Source of the DNA: Psococerastis gibbosa
Lineage: Eukaryota > Arthropoda > Insecta > Psocodea > Psocidae
Length of the DNA stretch: 64,000 nt
Direction of reading: 5' to 3'
Assembly (NCBI GenBank): GCA_963971405.1
Contig: OZ020484.1
Location: forward strand, 37,966,770 to 38,030,769
This document shows positions 1 through 11,857 of this stretch, piece by piece. Below the pieces are notes generated by a model. The model was given only the letters and a program-made list of their open reading frames with translations, made no database searches and was not told the DNA's origin. Every line of letters starts with the position of its first letter. The first letter of the stretch is position 1. The position numbers and the translations under genes are program-made.

Positions 1-821
1 GGGTTAGGGCTTGACTTAATTTGAAAGGGAAAAAAGGTAGATCCTACACCTTCAGCGCGTTTATTTTTGCTTCTATCATACTTGATTAATTATTTTCTAA
101 CTTTTTTTTCATTCTGCTGATTGACTCTATTTTGGCAGCAAAGCGGATATTCCATATTCACACAATTCATGCATTGCAACTACACATTGTAATTGGATAT
201 ACTCGTTAAACTTAATAATGAAAGGCTCGTAATACCAAGAGTACAATCTCAGATTACAATGCCATCAAATTACTCTTTTTTACCGAGCTTACTTAAAAAA
301 AAAAAAATCATAAATAATCGAATGCAACAAAATATTAAATTCTCTGCTTATGGGCGTGCCTTGGCAATCGAGGCTGGCACCAATTTTTTTCATTAGGACC
401 GTTATGTGCCATTATTGGCAAGTACCACGGCCCACGTACAGTATATTTGTACTGTGCATTACTTGCTACCTACCATATACATACCCAGTTTCTTCACATT
501 GCCACCAACCCATTGCCAATTCCGTACACGACCTCTTTACGCAATGTTAAAAGTAACAATTTTAGTCTACTTAGCGGGAAAAAACCTCACGATCATGACA
601 AATGCATACAAATAGCCCATTAATCAATGAGAAAGGTTCGATTCGGATGCCTGCACATGTTCTATGTCCACGAACTCACATACCTTCAAGTTTCAACAAA
701 TCATAATAGTACTGGATCTGTATTAATTGTTCTACTTCATTCTGAATTATTTCCTCTGCCATACGCGATATTTGTACCGGAAAGTTGCTGGATGAACGGA
801 GCAAAAACAACATGGTTGCTG
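1..821. other. Intergenic, no gene recognised
   Basis: AT-rich sequence with short open frames only. None has coding-like composition, a recognisable domain or splice-site support. I see nothing to annotate before the first MITE. Confidence 0.5.
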
Positions 822-1158
822 CTTAGGCGGGCATTCCACCAACCGGCTAGGGCTAAATACAAAAACGGTGACGTGGTAGCAGACATTCAAGACTTAGGCG
901 GGGTCTCCACAGACCTCGCATTGCAGAATGCAAATGACATTGACGGAAATGTTTATTTTCCTCTATGCCATAGTTAAAATTGATCAATGATCATACAGTA
1001 AAACCACAAGCAAACAAGCTAAAATTTAAAAATGGCGTCATGAGATATGTTAAGTACAAACATTTTAATAGATTTCCATAAAAAGAAAAATTCTAATTTC
1101 CGTCAATGTCATTTGCATTCTGCAATGCGAGGTCGGTGGATACCTCACCTAAGAGTAA
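822..1158. mobile_element. Hairpin MITE (AGGCGG family), right arm truncated
   Basis: The left arm begins CTTAGGCGGGCATTCCACC and contains an inner TTAGGCGGGGTCTCCAC repeat. The right side carries its reverse complement only as far as the inner repeat (near 1098-1158). Nearly the same sequence occurs at 22145-22545 and 32591-32991, where the right arm is complete, so this copy lacks the outer right arm. A short (AGTAAG)n tract follows at about 1158-1190. No transposase is encoded. Confidence 0.75.
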
Positions 1159-1842
1159 CAGTAAGAGTAAGAGTAAGAGTAACTAAGAGTTACAATAAGT
1201 CAGTAGTGGTACTGACTTGGACGTTCCAGAGGCACAGACCAGGAAACACTAGAAGAATTGAGCACTTTTGGAACATATATTGCACCCTTTACAAAATTAA
1301 TTATATGGCTTAACACTAGAGAGAATTTTATTTTACTAGAAAAAATAAAAGTTGGTTCAAAAATGGAAATAAATGGAAACAAATTTCTTCTGGCTACGGG
1401 CCCAAATAAATAAATAAATATATATTTCTGTTAAATTATACAATACAAGTAATCAATAAGGAATTGACAAGTATAAAGTAAAATCGTCATCGGCCTGGTT
1501 TACACTACACTAATTCCTAAATTCACCCGGGAAATGCTGATGATGGGAGTAGCACCCACTCCCTGACAACATCTAATTGTTCGATGACTATGATGCCCCT
1601 GCCTCTAAAGTCTAATGTAATGACCACTAAGACTACAGGCAATGTAAATACAACTAACTCTTTGTTGAACAAGGTATGGCCAATGACGTTTTTTTCCTTT
1701 TCTATTCAAGTCAAATCCATGTCAAACGAACTTTCCAAAATTCCATATTCTTGGGAAAATCTATTAAATTCCTGCAACTATGGGATTATGCAACTATGTG
1801 AAAATTTGAGGGTACGCGGTGTACATTAGCCTGCGTGTTCAC

Positions 1843-2245
1843 TTAAGAGTGTACAGCCCGTAGGAAATTGGCATCCCGAAATTTAATACTTTTTATTTTT
1901 TATTTAATTATCTAAGCATGTTATTAATGATTTATGATTTGACACATACGAGTTTTAGAAGACTACTCCATGCATCGTATTATAAGATATTTATAATTTT
2001 CGAAATTGTAGTTTTTTCAGAAACTTGCAAATATTTAATAAACAAACACTTTTCACGTACGTATAATCGATTTTATAAAAAAACTACAATTTCGAAAACT
2101 TAAAATACCTTATTATATGGTGCATGAAGTAGTCTTATACAACTTTGATGAGCCAAATCTTTAATAACATGCTTAGTTAATTAAATAACAAATAAAAAGT
2201 ATTAAATTTCGGGATGCCACTTTCCTACGGGCTGTACACTCTTAA
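1843..2245. mobile_element. piggyBac-like MITE flanked by TTAA
   Basis: An element of about 395 bp (1847-2241) begins GAGTGTACAGCCCGTAGG and ends with the reverse complement. It is flanked by TTAA at 1843-1846 and 2242-2245. Most of it folds back on itself, leaving a small loop. Exact TTAA target duplication is the hallmark of the piggyBac superfamily. It has no coding capacity. A sister copy lies at 14399-14785. Confidence 0.82.
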
Positions 2246-2630
2246 AGTCCGTCAGCTGGGCAATTAGTTATTCGATCACGCTGGCACTCCCACGGCCAGT
2301 CAACACGAACCATCTTCTCTGTGTCATATAAGTTCACGAATTATCGGGATCACGAGTTTTAAATCCCTAAAATACATCCCAAAGCAGCCGACATAATTAA
2401 TGTAGCTAAGTATTCGTAATATAGCCTACTGTGAGTGTGCATTGCTTCATTATCAAATACGCAGATCATGTTACTCGAAAACAATGAATATTTTATATTT
2501 TCGTCTAGGCTGCCTAGATGTCAAAAAATTATGGATTTCTGACGAAATTAAATAATTTCTGGTTCCACAGGCGCAAAGTTATGATTGCCACCAGATGAAA
2601 CATTCATGGAAAATGGAAGATTGACATGCA
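2246..2630. other. Intergenic, nothing recognised
   Basis: A unique-looking AT-rich spacer between a piggyBac-like MITE and a SINE. No ORF, RNA gene or repeat was identified. Confidence 0.4.
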
Positions 2631-2826
2631 GAGTAGTGGTACGGACTCTGACTTTCACCCGAAAGGTTGTTGGTTCGAGTTCCACATTACCTACATTTTT
2701 TGGTCATGCTTCGGAGGGCATGTAAAGCAGGCAGTCTCGGGTCTTCCTAGTTGCGTGTAAGATAGGGCTTTATAGCCCTAACTCTGCTAGGTTGGCTTAG
2801 TTATAGAACAAAAAAAGTTCTTATTT
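2631..2826 (+). repeat. tRNA-derived SINE, near full length
   Basis: An internal RNA polymerase III promoter is visible: an A-box-like TAGTGGTACGG at about 2634 and a B-box-like GGTTCGAGTTCC at 2672-2683. The body ends in a conserved segment (GGGCTTTATAGCCCTAACTC...GCTAGGTTGGCTTAG) and an A-rich, TTATT-containing tail. The same body occurs at 18110-18292 and as a 5'-truncated copy at 40474-40554, so this is a dispersed family. Confidence 0.75.
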
Positions 2827-4252
2827 ATTTGTTTATAAGATTTTGAAGGAAAATTGCATTTTCTCTTCTGAAAGACCCGATATAGTTCATTATGCCGTCG
2901 GGGAAACGGACTGTTTTTTGCGAAAGCTTGGATTCTTTTAAAGCATTTTTAATCCGTCCACTTTCATATCTTTGCGACTATGGAACAGGAAATTAATTTA
3001 TTTCATAAAAAATACCCGTCTTTCTTGTCAACGAAGTATTTTGAAATCCATCGGCATGGAAAATTGTTCTTAGACGTTATTCTATATTTGCGCAAGACTC
3101 AATTTCATACCTCTTGGTCTATAAAATTGATTCGTCAGATCATGTCGTCAGATTGCTTGTAGTAGGCTTCTAAAACCGGAAGAATTGGGCTAGAATATTC
3201 TGGGGGGGTATAATTTTTCCATTTTCCAAATTTTATAATTCCTGTATGCCGAGGTTTGTCTCATAAATAAATAATAAAAATACGTCTTCATAGGTACTCG
3301 TTCTCCTACAGGCCTACTTTTAATTTTTATAAAGCTCTGGCAAAAATATTATTTTTTATAGAAGTGGTATATGTCTTTGAAGGTAAATTACATGAACTAT
3401 CCGTGAGCCCATGTGAACTATCCTTTTACAACGCAAAGGCAAGTTTATTATTCTTCTATGTGTATACCTTTGTAATTAAGAAAATATGGGGAGCTATAAG
3501 ATTTCGGTTTAAGCTATAAGACGCCTTGTAATGAAAAGAGAAAAGTTCATGAAGCAGATAATAGCACAAAAGAGAAACGACAGGACAATGCCAAATTCTA
3601 TCGAATATACAGTTTTGATCGATTGACAAATGGTGACAGTATACAGGCAGACAGGGGCCATGCCAGCAGCGGATGTGCCACTTAGTTGGTATGCCAGCAC
3701 CGTGGTCCCGTCGACGTCCATGGAATACAGTCTGGCAAACGTGACGAAAAAATTAATCAGAAGTAATAAATAAAGGGCCATAAACCACAATATATGCGTC
3801 AACCCATGGCATTATGGCTTATAACTTCATTGGTGGGGGCAAGGAAAAGTAGCTCCCATCAGGCCCGGATTTACCAAAAAGCCAAGGTGGCACAATATTT
3901 TTTAGAGGTTCATATTTTAAGCCGGAAGGACGCGAGGTTGTAAAAGATGTAATAATAATTAATTACGTTACAAGGCGACTTACATGGCATAATAGGAAGC
4001 AATTTACTTATTTAGGGGATCCCCCTAAATAAGTAATTTCATAAGATAGTAATATAAAAAAATTAATAAAACACAACTTTTCAACAAAAAAAATTACTTT
4101 ATAAACATATATAAAAGTTGTAACAAACGCTCCCCCCCCCCCCTAAAGTTTCTGCTGGATCCGCTCTTGATAGGAAGATAGTAGCGAACAATAAATATGT
4201 TAGAACTCTTGTAGTAATGGGTTCCAAAATGACTAAATTGTTAATTCAGCAC
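2827..4252. other. Intergenic, no gene recognised
   Basis: AT-rich, with a C run near 4132-4142 and a short palindrome around GGGGATCCCCC at about 4016. A hydrophobic open frame on the minus strand (3509-3802) lacks an ATG at its 5' end and is not called. Confidence 0.4.
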
Positions 4253-4996
4253 CAGGGGCGTAAAGTTGGGGGGGGGGGGCACGGTCCAACTTGCCCCCCC
4301 CCCCCCAGCTGATATCCTCCCTCTGGCATCAGTGTTTATACTCGAGACCCTGACGTATACTCGTAGGCACTTGCACAAATATGCTTTTAATGCAGAAACT
4401 CACCACCATCAGACACGGAGTGGGGGTGACTTGCACCAGGAGCAATACCGTACAGCCGCCATGGAAATTCACCCCACCACTTAGGTGCGAGGTTGTATAA
4501 CCACCTACCCAGCCTCCCCTAAGGCTTCCAACTTTAACACCATCCCAATTTAGGAAGGGCGTGATTAGGCTTCTTGGTGTGAACCGCCCTTACTCCGTGC
4601 CTGAATTTTTTGACCACAACTACAACAGTTGAGTTTATATCTTATGTACCGTATTATATGTTTCTGTGTTTCTGTTTGACGTAATAGAGTTGTAACGACG
4701 CCGAGAATACCATTGTATTTTTAAAATGGCCAATACATGACTTATGACTTATGAGCTCCAGCCTCGAGCATTGTAAGGCGTGGTTCATACTTTGTGGTCC
4801 ACTCTGCAGCAATATGAATATAAGAATTCCTTTTTTAGCTTTGTAATATCTACAGCTATACTTTAAAACTATTAAAATGCGTATACTATTTTGCTCTTAT
4901 ATTTTCAATTTTTCCTTATCCTACCTGATGAGGTCATAAAGTCTCCTTAGTTTTGCCCCCGCCATCATTCTAAAACTTTATGCCCCTGTTCAGCAC
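4245..4996 (+). mobile_element. hAT-like non-autonomous element with perfect 8-bp TSD
   Basis: The element (4253-4988, 736 bp) starts CAGGGGCGTAAAGTT and ends AACTTTATGCCCCTG. It is flanked by the identical octamer TTCAGCAC at 4245-4252 and 4989-4996. An 8-bp TSD with CAGGGGC termini fits the hAT superfamily. Long G and C homopolymers follow the left end. An interior block (about 4307-4750) is absent from the related copy at 6640-6898, so it is a later insertion; that block ends in ACTTATG repeats. No transposase is present. Confidence 0.85.
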
Positions 4997-6639
4997 TATA
5001 ACGGGGAATAAGAAGTAATAACATTGTTATGAAAATCATTTATGGGGTAGGAGCGGTGGTAACTAGTAATGCACTTGCAGACTCTGCAAGTGCAGTAAAA
5101 TCCCATAGTGCTGCTTTGCATTGGTAATAGAGAGTTGGAAAGGCAAGGCAGGCCACGGGACCAATGGCGTGACAAGGTGGTGTTGACCTGCGGAAACTGT
5201 CACTTGCCAATGGCGGCTTGCCAACAAGACAAAGGACTGGTATGTTTGGTGAAAGGTAAGGCGAGAGCTCAAGAGAGAAGAGTTGGCATGGGTAAAGGAC
5301 ATTAAGGCTACCTTAGGCCTAGGCCCTAGGAGATTGTTGAGGCTTGTGTGATATAGATTGAAGAGCCGATACCACAATTTAGGAACGCTTCACGTTATAT
5401 ATTATTGCAGTATTATATGGAGTACCTATATAACTCTGACTTACTACAGCAGGTAGAACGTACCATTGAATATACAATATAAAAACCGTACTTTAGGTGC
5501 CATAACAATTTTATTTTGTATAAATCGGTGACGCTTCCCTGAGCACTGAATTTACTAAAATATCATAGAATAGAATAGACTTGCGGCTAGCCGGTAGCAC
5601 TGTTTGTGTTCAGATGACCCATTAAGTCATTAATCAATCAATCAATCAATCTTTGCCCATGACCCACCAGGCCACCAAGGTGGGATAGACGGCGTCCAAA
5701 ACAAAAAATCTAAAACACTAAAACAGAAACAAAAAATTTCATGCGGAAGCATACTTTAGATGGGGGGAGGGGGGTTTATGTTTGAGCATCCCAGCTTATT
5801 CCCAGTCATTGACCCAACTCTAAGTTTCGAAGTGATACCTACCCTATAGCGTAATGAACTATTTAATTGATAACACTTACCACACAAGTCAAACATTTTT
5901 GATACCGTGCCGTACCGTAGTAAAATACTCAAATTGTCAAATATAATCCAATCGCGAGCCACATGCCTAACCTTACTATATAAACCGAACAAAATTCAAT
6001 CGCATTGCAATCACGCACATTATACGGTGAAATTACATTTTTAGTGATGCACCTAATATAAAATACAAACAAGTGTCATGGCTTCCCATTGTAGCAAGTT
6101 GGAGGAAACTAAAATGTCAAAATGGCCACTTTCGCGCCAAAGCATCACTTATGGGAATCTGGTCTTTCCGTAAAGTCTGATTAACTTAATTTTAAGGGCA
6201 CAATATTGACAGTCTTTCATTGTTATCCCCAATGCATGTAATTTATGTATCCCCATAGGCTACCTACCACCTACCTCATTAAAGAGAGTTATACTGCAAT
6301 TGGATGCATAGCCCGGCATAGGATGTGTTTTTAAAGATTTTAACCGGCATTATATTGTAGATGACATTAGGCATAGGTATTGACCTATTTTGATATGTTT
6401 TAACTTGACCATTGTCCCCCCATGTGTCGCTTAAATGACTGGGTAACGGGCGCATTTACGAACATCCACCATATTTTCTTTCGTTGCGCCAGGGCGAGGA
6501 CCATTCCCCAACAACCAACAGACCGCTAACGATGGGTGGTCCGGAGTAGTCTACGGTGAATTAAATCAGGAAAATGGTTTTGTTTACTGTGTAGGTACAT
6601 CCTTTCCTAGACACAATGCCAAATTATAGCATTACGCAG
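4997..6639. other. Intergenic; possible decayed LINE 3' end
   Basis: Around 5120-5310 the plus strand encodes a GRPRDQWRDKV-like peptide, resembling the basic C-terminal tail that follows many non-LTR reverse transcriptases. No RT motifs are found upstream, so this is at best a remnant. An (AATC)n microsatellite lies at 5632-5652. The rest is featureless. Confidence 0.3.
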
Positions 6640-6898
6640 AGGCATAAAGTTTTAGAATGATGGCGGGGGCAAAACTAAGGAGGCAGGATAAGGAAAAATT
6701 GAAAATATAAGAGTAAAGTAGTAGGGTTTTAATAGTAGTAAAGTATAGCGGTAGATTTTACAACGCTAAAAAAGGAATCCCTGTATTCATATTGCTTCAA
6801 AGGGGACCATGAAGTATGAACCACGTCTTACAATGCTCGAGGCGGCGGGGGGGGGGGGCAAGTTGGACCGTCCCCCCCCCCCCAACTTTACGCCCCTG
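6640..6898 (-). mobile_element. hAT-like non-autonomous element, shorter inverted copy
   Basis: Reverse-orientation relative of the 4253-4988 element: it begins CAGAGGCATAAAGTTTTAG and ends AACTTTACGCCCCTG, with matching G/C homopolymers near 6846-6886. It lacks the inner insertion of the longer copy. The flanking octamers do not match, so it is old or rearranged. Confidence 0.7.
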
Positions 6899-7288
6899 GC
6901 CCATTATGCACCTGTTAGATCAGGCTCATGGTGACAGAGAGTGCTGTGCGAGGTACACGGAAATTTAACATTTCGTAATTTTAGCAATAATGAGCATATA
7001 TGGTTCATTATGCAGTATACTGGAGTGTTATTGAGATGGTCAGCCAAATTAATAGGTGCTTCATTAGTAAGTTTATATGGATCATTTATCTTCAACACTT
7101 CCACAGTAAAGAGTAGGTAGAAACTGTTCAGGCTTCGATGAACACGGCGACTTAGCCTATACTAAAGTGCACACACCTGAAAGGATTGAAAAAACCAACG
7201 TTGTTTTAGATTACTTTACAGACATTTTCTACAAGGCGTGGCCTTTCCGTACCAATCATATATCCCGACGGTTATACCGTACAATCGC

Positions 7289-7518
7289 TTAGGCGGCTAT
7301 TCCACCGACGTGGATTTTGAATATGAATGTGTCATGACGTATAGTAGCAGACATCATTAATAAGTATCTGCCGTATTTTAAGGAGACTATTATGTATAGA
7401 TACTTAACATATCTATTATAAATTAAGTTATAATATGGTAGAGACTTATTAATGATGTCTGCTACCACGTCATGACACATTCACATTCAAAATCCACGTC
7501 GGTGGAATAGCCGTCTTA
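7289..7518. mobile_element. Hairpin MITE, about 230 bp
   Basis: The ends are inverted repeats built on AGGCGGCTATTCCACCGACGTGG. Inner inverted repeats include TAGTAGCAGACATCATTAATAAG and its complement, so most of the element forms one long hairpin. The inner part is shared with 8131-8399 while the arms differ. It belongs to the same TTCCACC-ended group as the 22145 and 32591 elements. Confidence 0.72.
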
Positions 7519-8130
7519 CTGAGCAAATCACAGAACCCCGTATGGGCCTAAGTTTGGTATACCTATACCTCAAACGTTTTGCCCGCCAAACGTGCATTGG
7601 TGAAACTGACATTGGGGAATAAGACTTCGAACCTATAATAATTGAGGCGTATAGTAGCCAAAGCGTTTAACTCAATTTTTTTTAAATTTGGAGACACTGC
7701 ACCATGGTCTTCCTGAAGCACTTATCTATTTTAGAAACCAATCATTACCTAGGTACAACTGCAGCACGCTCAGTTCCTGAATAAAATGCATTTGAAAATC
7801 AGTTCATCAATGAAAAATGTTAAATGTTTTATAACTTCAAGTGCGTTTATCTCAATATGAGTTTGACCGCATTTATAATATTAACCTATATAATTATATA
7901 TTATAATTTATAATAAGTGCAACTGCTTCTAAAAAGAACCCAATAAAACATAAGCATACGGCAAGGGGCAATGCTTTTCTTTTTAGCGGGTATTCTCTTC
8001 ATAAGAACTTCTTGACTGCATAGAATACCGTATTTTCTTCGCCGTACCTGCAAATTGATGAATATGCAAAATTATTTATGATACATTTCAAATGACAAAT
8101 CACTTATACACCAGAGGCTGAGGGGTGTAT

Positions 8131-8399
8131 TCTGGTATACTGGTCAATGATTCTGTGATTTGTGATTAAAAAAGTTGAGATTCTTGTTTTAAGGAGAATA
8201 TTATGTAAATACTTAACTTATCTATTATAAAGCAAGTTATAATATGGTAGAGACTTATTAATGATGTCTGCTTCCATATTATAACTTAATTGATGGTAGC
8301 TAAGTTAAGTATCTACATAATAGTCTCCTTAAAACAAAAATTTCAACTTTATTTAAATCACAAATCACAGAAACATTGACCAGTGGAATACGCGTCTTA
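8131..8399. mobile_element. Hairpin MITE, related to the 7289 element
   Basis: An imperfect palindrome. The left arm contains GGTCAATGATTCTGTGATTTG and the right arm its complement, ending GTGGAATACGCGTCTT. The core (TTTTAAGGAGA-TATTATGT... and TAATGATGTCTGCT) matches the 7289-7518 element. No coding capacity. Confidence 0.65.
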
Positions 8400-8495
8400 A
8401 GGTACACTGGAAATTTAAGGAACTATATTTAAAGTACAGACTACGGTACCAACTCGTGTGTCTTTAGTGCCATTATGGATAATGTTTGAAGCACT

Positions 8496-8577
8496 GCTGC
8501 GGTGTCCGAGTGGTTAAGGAGTTGGACTTGAAATCCAATGGGCTATGCCCGCGCAGGTTCGAATCCTGTCCACAGCG
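8496..8577 (+). tRNA. tRNA-Ser(UGA), slightly degenerate
   Basis: The 82-nt sequence folds as a class II tRNA: acceptor GCTGCGG/CCACAGC, anticodon loop CTTGAAA with anticodon TGA, a long variable arm (GGGC-TAT-GCCC), a T arm GCAGGTTCGAATCCTGT and discriminator G. A T run about 5 nt downstream could act as a Pol III terminator. The acceptor stem has one C-A mismatch that the copy at 9286-9367 does not have, so this copy may be less active or a pseudogene. Confidence 0.88.
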
Positions 8578-8729
8578 ATATATTTTTCATCTATTTCCAT
8601 TTTTCATTATTATTTTTTTAATATACTCAATTATGTGTGTGGGCCTACATAGACACACACCTACACATACATTCTTATAAGTTTCTAAATGTTGTTCTGA
8701 TTGAAACCTGAAAAAATATTTTTTTTTAT

Positions 8730-8828
8730 GGGCAACTGATGTATAGGACGACGCCCCGGTTAGGCGTTGATCGTGGGTTCGAATCCCGCCAAGTCCAGTT
8801 TTTCTACATCCTCTAATTTCAGTTGCCC
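8730..8828 (+). repeat. tRNA-like 3'-half fragment framed by a 10-bp inverted repeat
   Basis: A perfect T arm (8773-8789, GTGGGTTCGAATCCCGC) is followed by AAGTCCAG and a T run, as at the 3' end of a tRNA gene. No matching 5' acceptor strand or anticodon arm is found. The whole is bounded by GGGCAACTGA (8730-8739) and its complement TCAGTTGCCC (8819-8828). It could be a broken tRNA gene or a small tRNA-derived element. Confidence 0.45.
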
Positions 8829-9285
8829 CTTATTATAGTACTCTACAGTATATTATTGCCGAGTTTAAAACAAACATTATTTTTTAGTGTGAATTATGTC
8901 AGTTTTGTATGGTTCTATCTTTCCTATTAGGTATACCTCAACTATAACTTAATACCAAAGAACTGCACATTTCTACGTAAGTTAAGTCTAAATTCGCACC
9001 GCGCCAATCACAGTGAGGTGCAATGTTTGATTTTCTATAAATTTATACAGTTGCTCTTCTGCCCATTTCTTAAAAAAAATATTTTTTCATATTTCAATAA
9101 TGGAACATTAATAATAATAATTTGGATTTATATTCTTCCATCGGATAAATAATATTCGAGTGTGTCAGTACGGTAATCAGAATATTTAGAAAATTAACAG
9201 AATGTATGTATAGATAGGCAGAGCAAGATTATATTTAAAAATAATAATTTACCGCCCATAGCAAAATACACACAATGAAAAAAAA

Positions 9286-9367
9286 CGCTGCGGACAGGAT
9301 TCGAACCTGCGCGGGCAGGGCCCATTGGATTTCAAGTCCAACTCCTTAACCACTCGGACACCGCAGC
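9286..9367 (-). tRNA. tRNA-Ser(UGA)
   Basis: A class II serine tRNA on the minus strand. The acceptor GCTGCGG pairs perfectly with CCGCAGC; the anticodon stem is TTGGA/TCCAA with loop CTTGAAA (anticodon TGA). The variable arm is GGGC-CCT-GCCC, the T arm is canonical, and discriminator G is followed by TTTTTTTT (plus 9278-9285), a strong Pol III terminator. It looks like the intact partner of the plus-strand copy 0.8 kb away. CCA is not encoded, as in eukaryotic nuclear genes. Confidence 0.95.
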
Positions 9368-10475
9368 TGTGCCGTTGATCGCTTCATATGCGATACGTAA
9401 ACTCAGGCCCGTCTCCATTGCCGACTCGCTGGCGTTCGCGCCTATTTAAGTCGATTTCTCAGTTTGCAGTTTCGCAAAGTTTGCTGGATTATGGGTACCT
9501 ACTATTTATATTATATTATAGGTATCATAACCTTATATTGTCTTTTATTATGATGCGGCATAGTCATGATCTACTGTCGACACAAGTTAAAGAAAGTTCC
9601 ACTGAGAATTGCTGGGTCTGGTATATTTTCAGTGCTGATATCCACTGCTTAGTAGTAGGCTATTTAAACCATTAATGATAGCGTATAAATAGATAGATAA
9701 ATAATAAATATATAGACATATATAATAAATAAATATAAACAGTGCCTACTTCAAAACCGATTGACTTAATAAGCTAATAATAAGTAGGCCTAGGCACCTG
9801 TTCAATGACATAGTCCTATGTCAAATGCCATACGGTAGCTACCGCGGTATGTCAATTTTATTGTAAGTGATGATTAGTACCTACCTATACAGAATAAAAA
9901 AGATTTTTAAGTAGCATAAATAGTAGGCCTACCTCAATTTGAAATTTTATGCTGATAGCGACAAGTAGATCAACAGCGATGGATAACAATAGGTAGCCTA
10001 CTTTAATTAGCCTAAATGCTGTAAATAAATTTTTAATTTTTCGTAGGTACCTATGATATTTAGTTATAGGCCTACTTTAGTAGCTACTTCTAAATATTTG
10101 TTACTTTTTAATCCATTACAGAATAAGACTTATGCCCCAGCCATCAGCGGGCCTACTAGGTAGGTACAGGTACTACGCGAGATTTTTCAAACCTTATACT
10201 TAATCTGAGATTAAAAATGTAAACAAGATTATTTTAGAATGGAAAGTGCTACCTACCGGTATTAAAAATAATTTTAGTTACATTTTTAAGTTATTAGTTA
10301 ATACTATAAACGGCATAGTAGGCCCGCAGGAGCTGTTACTGGCTATATATTGTATTATGGTATTCTGTGCAATATAATACTCAATAGGTTTACCCAGAAA
10401 CGTCACGTGACCATAAACGGACATGAAACCATGTTTAGGAATCTAGGTGGCTCTGTTAGACCTACGAAACGGCAA
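9368..10475. other. Intergenic, no gene recognised
   Basis: Between the tRNA-Ser and tRNA-Gly genes. AT-rich with many TAGGCCTA and GTAGGTAC-type words, which recur elsewhere in the window. No ORF with coding features. Confidence 0.4.
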
Positions 10476-10546
10476 GCATCGGTGGTTCAGTGGTAGAATG
10501 CTCGCCTGCCACGCGGGCGGCCCGGGTTCGATTCCCGGCCGATGCA
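10476..10546 (+). tRNA. tRNA-Gly(GCC)
   Basis: A 71-nt canonical glycine tRNA: acceptor GCATCGG/CCGATGC with discriminator A, D arm GTTCAGTGGTAGAAT, anticodon stem CTCGC/GCGGG around loop CTGCCAC (anticodon GCC), and T arm CCCGGGTTCGATTCCCGG. All stems pair. It reads GGC and GGT codons. A downstream AATTTTTAAATTTTT stretch supplies a terminator. Confidence 0.97.
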
Positions 10547-10717
10547 ACAAATTTTTAAATTTTTAATGTAGTTTGTGCTAGTGGAGGCCGTGAAGCTGAA
10601 ATAACGAAATGGACGCATACGGTAGGTCTAACCTAGAAGCAGGTACCTATTCTGTAGCCGTTTTTCCTTATGCTAATCCTATTGCGTATCAATGTTCACG
10701 TACTTAACCCATCGTCC

Positions 10718-10821
10718 TGTTGGACCAGACATTGAATAAAACGAAATATAAAATATATAATATAAAATTAATGTAGGGTATGCTTATCTTATATTTCGTT
10801 CTATTCAATGCCTGTCCAACA
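10718..10821. mobile_element. Short hairpin MITE, 104 bp
   Basis: Inverted repeat: TGTTGGACCAGACATTGAATA at the left pairs with TATTCAATGCCTGTCCAACA at the right (a few mismatches), and the pairing continues through AACGAAATATAA. No clear target duplication. Non-coding. Confidence 0.6.
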
Positions 10822-11857
10822 TGTATTTATAATAGTTAGCTACATCTGATTACCTTAGCGCCATAGCCTTTATGCAACATGTGCCTGGTCAGTGGTGAAA
10901 ATAGGCCTATTTTACTAGTAGTAGGCTACAAGTTTAGTTCATTAACCAAAGATTGAGCCTACATTGATCCGACGTTAAATTGTAAGCTAGAACTATTTTA
11001 GAACCTAAAAATGAGTAGCCGCTTATTCTAGGTAGGCCTACTTTCACAAGTTTTCGCACGATTGTATGCCTTTTCTTATTAACACGTTGCCCAGCTACTA
11101 GATAGGAACAGGCTACGCTTCAGGGTAACAGAAAACACTCCATTACAGAACGTACAAACGACAACAGCATTTACGACCGCCTGTCGCAACGCCACGTCGC
11201 ATAATTTATTGAGAAACAATACCGGTAGTCTACAAAAGTTACATAATACAAAATACTATTCGTAGGTAGGACAACAGTCACGTGTCTAAATTGTTAAGAA
11301 CAGCCAAAACTGGAGTCTGCTGAATGCAAATGACAGTATAAGCAGCACAGTGGCGTTAATATTTTTATTTAGAGCCATAACCACCACCACCCTTAGAAAT
11401 GTCTTCGTAAGGAATGTTAGGAATGCCCGTCATATTTCAATGCAAGTCCAGTATTCCTTACTGAGACATTTCCAATGGTGATGAGAATAGCCCCTAGTGA
11501 AATCAACTCACATTGAGTCTAGAAGACACCAGTTTTAGAGTTTTTGCTAAATCTAATTTAAATTGAACGTAAGTCAACTATGCTTAGGTAATTCAAATAG
11601 CCTACAACAATCCTATCATTATAGAGCTTCAAAAACAACAAAATTGACAATGATTAAAATTGTTGTAGGTTACGAAAATCAAAATCGTAAAATTGGCATT
11701 CAAGAAACAATGTTACAGTTACAAACACGATTAGATTACGAAACATTATCATACAAAATACTAGTATTATATATACTGTATATGTATATTGATTAAACCC
11801 TATAAAAATTAAAAGATTTGGTATAATGTATAAACGGTAACGAAATAAGTTAATATC
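10822..11857. other. Intergenic, no gene recognised
   Basis: AT-rich spacer. Short plus-strand open frames near 11563-11796 have no domain, codon bias or splice context, and I do not call them. Confidence 0.4.

Noticed and set aside
3509..3802. Hydrophobic 97-codon minus-strand frame
   Set aside because: The frame opens with TTG, not ATG, and has no splice or domain support. T-rich DNA gives such frames by chance.
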